Shown here piece by piece: positions 22,825-33,171 of a stretch of DNA of 64,000 bases. The first letter of the stretch is position 1, and every line of letters begins with the position of its first letter. Source of the stretch: Tethya wilhelma (lineage: Eukaryota; Porifera; Demospongiae; Tethyida; Tethyidae); contig CAXIPT010000015.1 in the NCBI GenBank assembly GCA_964030475.1, forward strand, positions 362,044-426,043. The letters run 5' to 3'. The translations under genes were made by a program, and so were the position numbers. The notes under the pieces were generated by a model. That model ran no database searches and had not been told where the DNA came from. It saw only the letters and a list, made by a program, of their open reading frames with translations.

Positions 22825-23335
22825 ACGGATACCATTTGCTAGCGTATTTACTATATAAACGGCATGTCATACGGGAAGTCCGTTGGCAAATACACGGACA
22901 CCGTCCATCTAGTAATGGGACTCTTGATACGGACTAACATAAACGGTACCGTGGTTTATTCCGTGTTTTTACCGTCTAGTCCATCGTTGGATACCGTCTG
23001 TGCGCTGTCTGCTCAGTTTACTTTCCCGTGCCTGTGAATGAAGCAACAGATCAAACGGTAGTGCCGTTGTTTCAGCCCAAAATACGGCTATACCATGGTA
23101 GTACCTTGACTGTAAGCTTTCATTTTAGCCCCGCCCATTTGAATAAACCTCGTATACTTCGTCTTCAATAAAATAGTCAAAATAAACTGAGACAATGGTA
23201 CAAATAAAATAAACAAAATCAATACAAGGTAAGATAAAAATAAGCTAACAATATTTGTAGGTGTAGCAGTAAATGAATACAGCTTGTATGGCACTAGGAG
23301 AGAATGGGAGTCAGTTTTCTCTTACTGCATGTATA
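22825..23335. other. Non-coding stretch rich in ACGGTA/TACCGT words
   Basis: No gene seen. The first ~280 bp are unusually dense in CGG/CCG-containing words (ATACGG, ACGGTACCGT, TACCGTCTAG), unlike the flanks, suggesting an inserted element of unknown type that truncated the gag element. Confidence 0.4.
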
Positions 23336-24353
23336 TTATTATTATTATTATTATTATTATTAAACACACCACAATAGGTGCAAAGGTAAACAAGTAGTAC
23401 ACATACACACATAATTAATTAAGTAAAAAGAGAGAGATAAAATCATTAATAGTTCAGCCTAACTTTTTCCTTCTGCGTGTTCTGTGAGCTACAGGAGCCC
23501 AAAACATATCATCCTTTGTTTCTACATCAAAACCTGGAACGGCTTCAGCACTAGGCTTGTAATCGAAACTGAGGCAATCATTAATATCAATGTCAGTACT
23601 AGAGTGACTTGTAGTATCACTAGAGTCAGTAACCGTATCACCAAGCCTGATGGCTGACCGACTAACTTTCACTGGAGACCAGTTGAAGTTTCCATCATTA
23701 GAATCCACACAAACCCCAGGAGTATCATTGACTTCATGATAAAACATGAGAGGCCGAGGATCTTGTAAAATAGAGGGACTCAGATCAGATTCTGAGATGA
23801 CAAGATCAGAATTCTTTAACGGACACAATGTAACATCAAGAGACCCTTCAGACGAAACCTGGGAAGAAGTAGACTCAGACCGACTCAGACTCTGAGAATG
23901 GCATTGAGATGTTGTACCAGAGAAATCATGAGTAGGATTACAATCTTTATCCTCAACTGTAACTGTGGGCAAAGCACCAGGAGCTATCACATCCTCAGTA
24001 ATGGGGGCTGCAACAGAAGCTATCACATCCTCAGTACTGGGGGTACTTGCCACAACAGTAGATGGTTCAAGCAGCTTCTTATTCCTTCTTCTCAATCTTC
24101 TCTTCTTGGACTTAGATTTAGTAGACTTGGCCACATCTGAGCCTGTAGACACAGAGGGCCAAAAAAGACTGACTGATAGACCAGTAGCTGACTTCCTCAC
24201 ATTCCAAGAGGCATCTGACAATAGGGCTCCTGCCTCTTGCATAGAAGCAATTGCAGGTAGAGGGAAACCAAGCCTCTGGAGGGCTCTAAGTGGCCCATCT
24301 ACCACTATAACAGATATACCACTTTCAGGGGCAGCCTTTTTTTTTTTTTTTTA
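23335..24353 (-). mobile_element. Retroelement fragment: ORF1-like protein with (TAA)n tail
   Basis: On the minus strand an A-run (24330-24353 as T on plus) opens directly into a frame running through GISVIVVDGPLRALQRLGF and SATGLSVSLFWPSV to the stop at 23454. A lysine/arginine cluster (KSKKRRLRRRNKK) follows the N-terminal domain, then a Ser/Asp-rich region, ending RTRRRKKLG. About 100 nt after the stop there is (TAA)n at 23335-23360, a tail typical of CR1/L2/RTE-type non-LTR elements. A second, shorter copy at 43822-44155 shares the same A-run boundary. The basic patch suggests nucleic-acid binding. I take it as an ORF1-like protein of an unclassified non-LTR element; no reverse transcriptase is attached. 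Confidence 0.55.
23454..24305 (-). CDS. ORF1-like protein, 283 residues from first Met
   Basis: The first Met lies at 24305, but homology with the copy at 43.8-44.15 kb extends upstream in frame to the A-run, so the natural start is probably farther 5' or the frame is truncated. No internal stop. Composition is Ser/Asp/Thr-rich in the C-terminal two thirds. No enzymatic motif is seen. Confidence 0.5.
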   Translation of the reverse strand: MVDGPLRALQRLGFPLPAIASMQEAGALLSDASWNVRKSATGLSVSLFWPSVSTGSDVAKSTKSKSKKRRLRRRNKKLLEPSTVVASTPSTEDVIASVAAPITEDVIAPGALPTVTVEDKDCNPTHDFSGTTSQCHSQSLSRSESTSSQVSSEGSLDVTLCPLKNSDLVISESDLSPSILQDPRPLMFYHEVNDTPGVCVDSNDGNFNWSPVKVSRSAIRLGDTVTDSSDTTSHSSTDIDINDCLSFDYKPSAEAVPGFDVETKDDMFWAPVAHRTRRRKKLG

Positions 24354-25678
24354 ATATCCAAGATATTAATGAATAAAAATACAGTACTATAACACAAGAT
24401 TCAGTGAAAAATTTTTGGTTGCCATGGCAACTGCATATCATTTCCGGGATTTTAATTGAAGATATTTTCATGAATATTCATAATGAGATTGGTCATGTGA
24501 CTCTGGTAACCAAGGCAAATCATTAAGGATGTTCGGAGCATCATTCACATGCGTTACCATGGTGAGAGCATGTTAAACAATAAAGATATTCTTAGTTCGA
24601 ATAATTTTTTTCCTTAATTAGGGAGCCGGTCCTTAACTTGCCAGAGGTGGCTAGGGCACTACTTCAACTCTTCTGCTACAAGATAATACCAAATACAGGT
24701 AATGTACCATTTCCCCCCCCCATTGTTTTCGATAGTCATACAATGCATATAATTTGTATGTTATAGATGAAGGTTAGGATGGTTAAATATACTTATTTGG
24801 ATGGTTAAATATACTTATTTTCTATCTAGACATGTTAGAAGACTTATAATTTCTATCTGTGGTACATTGGCTTAGTTGTCAGGGTGAATTTGTCATAGGA
24901 ATTCCCTCATGATGATTTCATGGTGGTCCGTTGTGTCGGAAACTGTTGACAATTCTTCAAAGTATCTGCTTATGAAGGCTGCATAGATTAAGATTTGTAT
25001 ACCTATAACCCCTAACCTCATATAAAATGCTTCAGAAATGGTACTGCTTCCCTTCAACATGTGCAGTTTGGGTGGTACCGACTGTCGATTGGAAAGTTGC
25101 TGACTCCTGATGCTCGCGATGATGACGGCACAGAATGACTTCGAGCTGGTTGATTAATATGAGAAGATGCACAACTAACCTCAGAGTAAGTCTTTTTGAT
25201 GATATATTTTACTTTAACTGACCAAGTGTTTGTATTTCTCTACAGAAGCTCAGTCAGTACTGCATGGTGACATTTCTTTGGAGAACACAGTCCAAACAGA
25301 ATGTCAGACTCGGCCCTGACACCACGTACCTCACTAAGTCAGCATCTTGAATCAGCAAAGGCATCTCTATTAGACATTTAGCAATGCTCCTTTGTAATAC
25401 TCACAAGTTTTGATGATGTATAGTGCCTTTTGTTTATTTTTTTCACATATTCTACACCCAGTACTATTGTACTGGATTGGAAAAAATGTACTCCCTTGTG
25501 TGCATGTTAACATATAAATTTAAAGCAACTGTGTCACTATACAAGCGGTGTTTAGTTACTATAAATGAATATGACCTATCTTACAGTTATAATTGCACAT
25601 TATGCAAGCTACTTAGGCTTGTAATAACAGCTGACCACGTAGCACTATTACGCGAGTAACAGCAAAATGCACAATATA
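24354..25678. other. Non-coding stretch, no gene recognised
   Basis: AT-rich sequence with a short direct repeat (GGATGGTTAAATATACTTATTT twice near 24778-24820). A 78-codon frame at 25423-25659 lacks any recognisable motif. Confidence 0.4.
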
Positions 25679-26639
25679 CAAGTAGTAAAAATTTCAAAAA
25701 AATAGGAATGGGCAGGGCGGTAAAAAGCATTGGAACAAGACATGTTTCAATTTCGGCACATGACTACTTCATTTTTGATTTATTCTTGATCCCTAATATG
25801 GATCCTCAGTGCAAAGATCTGTATTACTTTTATAATAATAGTACAAGAGGCTGATAGCTTATTGTTGCATTGGTTTGATCGACTAAGCATTGGAATAAGA
25901 CAGGCAACTTAAATGGACTTCCAGCCAAGAGTTGGGCATAAAAAATGAAGTAGTCATGTGCCGAAATTGAGACATGTCTTGTTCCAATGCTTTTTACCAC
26001 CCTACTTTTTTGAAATTTTTACTACTTGTTCATTCACTTTTTTCAACACTACAGTGTGGAGGCTATCAGAGACTGGTTAGTCCCTACAAAAAGCTTGAAT
26101 AGCAGCTAGCCTACAATGCATTTCATTGGAGGAGGCTAATGCGCATGCGCAAAATAATGCCACGTGGATAGATGACCTTTGAACTCTACATACAGAGATG
26201 GCTGCATTTTAGTACATGAATTTATACACTAAGTTTCAAAGCTTTCTAGTTTTAGTTTAGGCCTATTTGAGATTGAAACGAGTATAAAAGAATGTAGTAC
26301 CCATGAAAAGAACTTACTTTGTGCTGTCAAAATTGGCTCAACACATTATGGTTCTCTGGAAATAATTTTCAAGTAAGTCAGTTAGGAAGTACGTACGTAC
26401 GTAAGTTAGAAAACAAAAATGGCACTATGGTGGCTTCCCAATAGCGCTCACTACGAGTGCTGAGGAAAGTTTTTCTGAGTTTTAGGCCTTGCATGCAATT
26501 GGAAATCTGTCAGTAAGAGCCTCTGAGCACCTTTGAAGGTTTAATTTTGTTTGACTAAATTTTTATGGGGGCCAACATTTTGTATTGTGTCTATGGGACA
26601 GTCGGCCCATTCCTACTATACGTACTACTGTACGTATGA
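25679..26639 (+). mobile_element. Repeat family H, full-length copy H2
   Basis: Foldback module from CAAGTAGTAAAAATTTC (25679) to AAATTTTTACTACTTG (about 26029), arms about 110 bp with TAGGAATGGGC and TTTCGGCACATGACTACTTC. It is followed by TTCATTCACTTTTTTCAAC, a ~550-bp core with AATGCGCATGCGC, GCCACGTGGAT, AAGATGG-like and CAAGTAAGTCAGTTAGG, then GTCGGCCCATTCCTACTA and the hairpin ATACGTAC-TACT-GTACGTAT, ending GA. No coding capacity. Confidence 0.85.
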
Positions 26640-26791
26640 TGGAGTAGTATGCAACGTTTCCAAATGTGGTACCCACATATATACAAAAAAAACGTCACTG
26701 CTTATATAGTGACACAGTTCCTTTAAGCATTCTAATTGAGGTGTATGATGAAGGAGCTGAAATAGTTTTCGATGCAGACAGCACAATTCAG

Positions 26792-27045
26792 GGTACATAG
26801 GAATGGCATGGATGGCCCATTAGCGCAATACAAGTATTCACGCAAATAACTCTGCAAGGCCAATTAGAAAGAGAATGAGCTAAATAATAGTTTAATAAGC
26901 CATTTAGTGCCAAGCACTCATCGCTAATGTACCAAACCTCCAATTTTCTCCTTTTTATTCTTCTTCTTGTTCTATCTTGGCTCAACTTGTCTCTGAGACC
27001 ATTCACTTTTGAAGCTGATTCTTAAACGAACAAACTTGATTTTTC
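26792..27045 (-). repeat. Repeat family K, truncated copy
   Basis: On plus it reads GGGTACATAGGAATGGCATGG then TAGCGCAATACAAGTATTC and ends near ACTTGATTTTTCC. The terminal hairpin arm is lost and the 5' half of the family is missing. Confidence 0.7.
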
Positions 27046-27354
27046 CATCAGGCCACTCCAATATGATTCATTGTTTCCCATAACATTTTTATTTTGGCAT
27101 GCGGGAGGGCGGTTCATGTGTCCTACAAGTAGTTTATACAAAAGCACCATATGGCATAAAATAATCACATGTAGTACATGAAACAATTTAGAGAATACAA
27201 AAAAAATATTTCTTGACTGGAGGAAGGTGAGCACAACTTAAACATTAAGGGTACTGATCCTTAGCAGAAAAAGACTGTTCAACACCACAGTACACACATA
27301 TGGGTAGCAGAATAATACAATTTTTTCAATTGTGTCCCCCACAGGAGTGATCTT

Positions 27355-30300
27355 TTATTTCAACATCTTTAAACTCGTCTCCAAGTAATTCCACGATTTT
27401 AGAACCACATGTGTAGTCATAGTTTTCAAGCTAGCTTGGAGTTTAAGTTTTTTGGCACGATTCAACTTATACCTTGAATAAACTAATCTCCACATGAAGC
27501 ATTCTGTGCACTGAATCATAAGTTCTGCATTCTTTGCATGCTGTACACTAGCATAGAAGGGTAAGGTATTCTTTGACTTTGATTTAGATTTCTTCAGAGA
27601 GGTCAAAGCTCTTCTGTAGTGTCCAATGTATAGACTTGAGCAAAAGGAAGATAATGACCATCTTCTCCTGGGACTGGAAAAGGTATGTGTTTCAGAGTTT
27701 CAAACACACTTCTAGGCAAGCGAACTGGTAGACATACTGTACACGCTTCTTTGCCACATGTACACTTCAATAATTATGTCAAAAGTGTAGTGACCAAATT
27801 GGCAACAGTGCTGAAGGAACTCTGAGATACTCTTGTGTTCATCAATATTCCCTTTCACATACCTGGCTCCTTCTTTGAGAGAACTATCTAGAGCAATCAA
27901 AGCAGCATTGCTTCATCCTTTAGCTTTAATCTCATAAACAAGGAATGAAGCAGAACTTTGACTGGTGACAAACTATCTTGCACAGTATCGACAAACTCAG
28001 ATTTTTGTTTTGTTATCTTTCTTAGATTGGCCACTTCTTTCTCAATTCATCAGACATCTTCTGTCTAGCCAAACCAACACATTGCAAACCAAGATTAAGA
28101 AGTGACATAATACGCTCAACAGGGTTACGCCATGAGTGATATGGCGCAGTGCGGCCAGCACAAAGATTGTCAAGATCGAGTTTACGAAATAAGCACACAA
28201 GTGACAGTTGAACAGACACATATGTCAGACGGTGGTCAGGATAACCATCAAAATAAAGAACAATATTGGCTTGCATGGAGAATTCAGTACACATCAGCAC
28301 ACTGCTCAACTCACAGGCATGTCGGATTGGCGACGAGGGCTCAAACACAGTGTCTTTGACTGCAACAAGTACTTTACTGTGGTACCATGATCCAGATGTT
28401 TGTTCTGGGATACTGACAATCAAGACGACAGATGGTATCAATCCAAACTTCGTAAAATCATGATCTGCTACAGTGAGAAATTCGTTCTCTCTAACAGAGA
28501 CTCTACACCCTCTTTCTGCAGCAGCCACAGGATAATTAGACTCACCTATTTTAATCTTACGTTTATCGACCAAACATACAAATCCACAGTGGTCACGAAT
28601 TCGAAGAATCAGTGCACCTAAATATGGCTGCAGCATAATGAGCATCAACATGAGAATGCCTCCATTGCCGCTGCTGAACCATGAATTTCATCTTGAACTG
28701 ACCAGTGTAGTGTAGTGAGCTCTTAGCAGCTGGAGTTTTCGGCCAAAACTGCAATCTAGTCCACTCTACACTAGCAATATATAGGGGTACCAATAGGGCA
28801 ACAGCTTTCAACTTGATCTACTAAATCTCTCACTGAGATAGCTCGTGCAAGATGTGTTACTTCTCTATGTCTGCGGTGATCAACTGCTTGTCCTATGTCT
28901 TCATTAATAACCACATTCTTGCCAAAATACATCAAATTTAGCAACCATACCAGTGTTCAGTAATCTCAAATCCTGTATCACATTAGGATCGATCTTCCAT
29001 ATCAATAATTAACCTGATATGCTCATCCATTATAGCCTGTTCAGTAGTTGAGGAAACAGATTGGTCATCTGTGAGCTCCTTGTAAAAGAACCTGAGAGCT
29101 TAAGGCTTTGTTGAAGAAGATATTTGGCCAAACTTTTCAAACAATGCAGACCTCATAGCTCGGGTGTGGTACCAAGGAATCTCTGACCTATCACTGACTG
29201 GCTATCCTCAAACACTTTCCATATAAATATGTCAATAATACACATGGGAAACGAAGACCATTTTCGATTAGATTCTCAAGAAGATATTTCTTCATAGGAG
29301 TTAATGACAATGGAATCAGGTCACTGAGAGATACAAACTCATAATGAGATTTTGTATACATATTTTCTTCTATGTTGATCGATTAGCAGAGATGAGGATT
29401 TATGGGATGCAGTAACAAACTTGACCTGAAGATTGCTAGCTATTTCACGAGCAGGTGATAATGATGTAATTTCATGGCCTTGTTTTTGGAGGATAAGTAT
29501 TGTGAGTATCCAGCCAATAACTGCATTAGAGAACTAACATCACTCTTCCAACCTGCTCTATCCCATGCATTGTACTGCAACATAGTCAAAAGCTTACTTG
29601 CTAGCTGACTTAATCGATCTGAGGAAAGGTTTCCAGACTTCCGCTTTCTGTGTTTAGACTCTTCAGGGCAGTTATATCCATTACAAGTAGTAAAAATTTT
29701 TAAAAAATGATAAGTGTAGGAATGGGCAGTGCGAAATTCGGCACATGACTACTTCATTTTCATGAGTGAATTGCAAATTTGAATTCCATCATTATAAATG
29801 TCGGTCGTTTGGCTCATGAGTCAATGCAACGACAATCATGCACTTGACTAATTTGGATGAAGTAACAAGCATTTAGAATGCAGATACACAAAGAATAGGG
29901 CACAAAAAATGAAGTAGTCATGTGCCGAATTTCAGAGACTTGCCTTGTTTCATTGCTTTTTACCGCACTGCCCATTCCTACACTTCTCATTTTTATAAAA
30001 TTTTTACTACTTGTTCATTCACTTTTTTAAACACCAAGGTGCTCAATTGCATGGAGACAATCACACAGTCAGTCTCTAAAAGGTGTACATTTGATGCGTA
30101 TGCGCATTATATGCATGCAAACCACGTGGTCTATGGACGACCTTTACAAACATTAAAATGGCTAAATAAAAAGTACAGTATTTTACATCGAGAGTTTCAA
30201 AGCTGCCTAGATTTTGTTTGCTGCATTTTCGCCAGCAAACAAGTCGAAAAGGACGTACTACAGATGAAATGAAGTCCCACTATATGGTTAAAGTTGGCTC

Positions 30301-30830
30301 AATGCCTTTTGTTTGTCTGGAAATCGTGTTCAAGTAAGTCAGTTAGGAAGGAAGGAAGGAGAACAAAATTGCACTCTTGTGGCTTCTCGCGAGCGCTCTC
30401 TCCAGAGTGCTCTAGAAACTTTCTACCAGTCTTCTTGGTTAATACAGTAAGCTAACTGACAGTCTGTGGGAGGCTATTAAATGCATTTGAAGGCTTAGCT
30501 TTCTTTCCCTGAAAGTTTATAAGCATGAACATTTTGTATTGTGTCCATGGGACAGTCGGCCCATTCCTACTACCGTACGTATGATAATCCTAGGTAACGC
30601 AGTAGAACGTGACCAAAAACTCTCTTGATGGCCATCAACATACCATAATGACTCGCATAATGCCTTCCCAGTTCTCTTTATAAATGCCAAACTAGGTTCC
30701 ACAGAGGAGTTTTTGGCCTCAAAAAGATCAATCAGGTCATTAAATAACTTGTCTTTGTTGTTCTTTGGTGTAACTTTTAGTGAAAGAATCTGCTGTGCTT
30801 AATTGACGCTGGCTCTCATGTGATTGCATC
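27355..30830 (-). pseudogene. Decayed DDE-like transposase-type gene of unknown superfamily
   Basis: Minus-strand fragments lie in order with shifting frames: SFWSRSTALP-type segment (30540-30720), a region upstream of the core (29400-29660), QFWPKTPAA...LHYTGQFKMKFMVQQRQ (28640-28800), and a 209-codon open stretch (28022-28651) with DGYPDHRLTY, LDLDNLCAGRTAPYHSWRN and NPVERIMSLLNLGLQ. The C-terminal part (27355-27606) has CTECFMWRLVYSRYKL, a zinc-binding-like Cys pair. The acidic PDHR motif and the NPVERIMS Glu resemble the second and third acids of a DDE nuclease, but I cannot place the superfamily; similar proteins are known to me only as uncharacterised invertebrate sequences. Repeat H3 (29684-30584) splits it. 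Multiple stops indicate it is dead. Confidence 0.6.
29684..30584 (+). mobile_element. Repeat family H, copy H3, inserted in the DDE-like pseudogene
   Basis: Complete foldback module (29684-30017) with CAAGTAGTAAAAATTTTT ends, core, and CGGCCCATTCCTACTACCG. One stem arm of the terminal hairpin is deleted relative to the other copies. Flanks join as CCATTA^TAATCC, which puts the surrounding gene fragment back in one reading frame, so insertion was between A and T without duplication. Confidence 0.85.
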
Positions 30831-30859
30831 AATACATCAAATGTATTTCCGAGTCTTAC

Positions 30860-31380
30860 AGTCTTTCCACGCATACATAAACAGTTATGTTCTGAGTGTA
30901 AGGATCTACATACAATAAGTTATATTGCGAAAAGCACTGCTGGGGTAAAACAAGCCATTAATCACATAGCAATCAGATGCTGTCTCATGCAGGCAATATA
31001 CTTTAAAACGTATTGGATAGGTTTAATAATGTATGACATTGTGTGATATAAAGCCAATCATTTAAAGTAGAACTCATTGAGAAACAGTATGAAAAGCCAC
31101 AATTTAGTGTAAAGTTTACAAAAATATAGACATGTGTACCTCCTGTACGGATGTTACAATTTGAGTTGAAATTTAAATATAATTTTACAGTTTTGGTACT
31201 GTTGCAATTTTGTAACTGCATGGTTGCTAAATATTATTGTGTGCACAAATATTCATATAGACCTCAGAATTCAAATTTAAAAAAATATATAGCGAATAAT
31301 CATTAATTACCGTACAACTTTTCACATGCATAATATATTTTTCCACACATACATAAACAGCCATGTTCTGTGATTCTCTA
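30860..31380 (+). pseudogene. Rearranged 3' fragments of a secreted-family gene
   Basis: 30860-31070 matches gene A exon 5 and downstream flank (AACAGTTATGTTCTGAGTG, AAGCACTGCTGGGGTAAA), but a deletion inside the exon shifts its frame. 31080-31380 matches gene A intron 4 (CAATTTGAGT..., GTTGCAATTTTGTAACTGC) up to the start of another exon 5 (AAACAGCCATGTTCTG). The two pieces are in reversed order relative to gene A, as expected for a broken tandem duplicate. No exons 1-4 are present. Confidence 0.7.
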
Positions 31381-31382
31381 CC

Positions 31383-32028
31383 TAGTAGTAGTCATGTGCT
31401 GAAATTCAGAGTCTTGCCTTGTTTCCTTACTTTTTATGGCATGCACTGCTCATTCCTACACTATTTATTTTATGGAATTTTTACTACTTGTTCATTCACT
31501 TTTCCAACACTAAGGTGTTAATTGCATGTATGAATTAGCTATCAGAGACTGATCAGTCTCTAGACTTGCAGGTACTGTAGCATTGGATGTGCGCATTCAC
31601 AATTATGCCACGTGGTCTACTGACAACCTTTACCTATATGAAAATGGCTACATAAAAGTACAGAAATTTATCCCGGAGTTTCAAAGCTGCCTAGATTTTG
31701 TTTGTGGAGGCTGAAGCGAGTATAAAAGGGCATGCTAGTACAGATGAAGTCAAGTCACACAGTACAGTCAAAGTTGGTCAATGCCTTTCGTTTCTCTGGA
31801 AATCGGGTTCAAGTAAGTCATAAAGGAGAAAGGAGAGAACAAATTGCATTGTTCTGGCTTCTCATCAGTGCTTTCTCTAGAATGCTCCTGTGAGTTTTCT
31901 ATGTGCATGCAGTTAGAAAACTGTCTGAGGGAGGCTCTAAGCACGGTTTCAAAGCTTAACTATTTTCCTCTGGGAATTTGTAAGAGTGCATGAGGCCCAT
32001 TCCTACTATATATACGTACTACAAAAAT
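31383..32028 (+). repeat. Repeat family H, left-truncated diverged copy
   Basis: Starts inside the right arm (AGTCATGTGCTGAAATTCAG), continues TTTTACTACTTGTTCATTC, the core with GCCACGTGGTC, and ends GCCCATTCCTACTATATATACGTACTAC. Diverged and without a complete hairpin. Confidence 0.75.
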
Positions 32029-32598
32029 GATTACTTTTTTAAAAAAAAATTATTTATAATAATTGTTGTATACAAAGGATACATGAATAGCCATAAGGGT
32101 ACGTACAAGAGGACTTGACCTGCTGATAGATTTCTGCTTTCTCAGCAATTGAATCTCATGGCATTGAAGTTCGCACCTTGGATCACAAATATCCAGTAGT
32201 CTTCAGGCCTTTGTAGCTCGTGGACAGAGAGTGGCGATAGGATGCGTTTCTGGACACTCTTGGCACAACAATTCTTGAGAAAGTGAAGAACCCATGAAGT
32301 GACTTTCATTAAATGTGTGAAATTGGAATATCGCTCTCTCTCTCAATCACCCAAGAATTGAACTGAGTCACAGAGTGAAGAGCTATCTCTCATTCCTCAT
32401 CCTTTGGAACATTGCAATCAAGAGGATGCTGTTTTTTGGCCATTGATCAGGAGGAGCACCAAGCCATGAGGGTCCACTCCACCAGAGATCATGTGCAAGA
32501 AAATCCAATGGGAATAGACCCCTGGATGCACAGTTGGCAGGGTTCTGGAGACCATTTACATGTTGCCATCTGCTAGGAGGAATGAGATCCATGATAGC

Positions 32599-33171
32599 AA
32601 GGGCGCATTGACCGCCGAAGGCGGGAGAGGGCATGTAACGGCGTATATGCTACGTGTACCCAGCAAAATTCAAATGGCCAGGCTGGATATACTAAATATA
32701 GATGATTGTGTCACGGAGAAATACGGTATGGTCTGGTAGTTTACGGGGTTTTACTTAGGCTCTGCTCGTATCAACACAGAATGGCTAAGCCTCTGGGGAC
32801 GATGTTAAGAATGGCCGAGTGTGACCAAGTGGCTAGTCGTCAAAGACATGCTCTTCTATCTCCAACGTTCATTGATTCCTCGGACTCCTAGACAACTATG
32901 CGCATTGCTAGCGGGAGATTTGTGGCAGTAAATTTTGGCTGTCTAACCTTGAAACAAAGGTAAGGATCTTGAAGCTTGCATACATTGATATTTCTGCTAG
33001 TTCAGGCTATAGGCACAAACTTTTCTCTTCGATTTTTAATAAATACCAGTATAGACACCAGCTCAATAATTTCACGTGACTTGTGGTTTGTACTATTTTT
33101 AGACTCAATATGAATTTTGCCGGGTCACCGTTACATGCCCTCTCCTGCCTTCAGCGGTCAATAAGCCCTTG
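32599..33171. mobile_element. 573-bp hAT-like MITE nested in BEL/Pao
   Basis: Left end AAGGGCGCATTGACCGCCGA and right end TCAGCGGTCAATAAGCCCTT(G) are inverted copies over about 40 bp including GAGAGGGCATGTAACGG. ATGATAGC flanks both sides (32591-32598 and 33172-33179), an 8-bp target duplication, and the RNase H reading frame continues across one copy. An internal 61-codon frame (32706-32891) has no recognisable motif. Confidence 0.88.

Noticed and set aside
32706..32891. A 61-codon frame inside the 573-bp hAT-like MITE as a possible captured gene
   Set aside because: No recognisable motif, no second copy to test conservation, and length within chance expectation.
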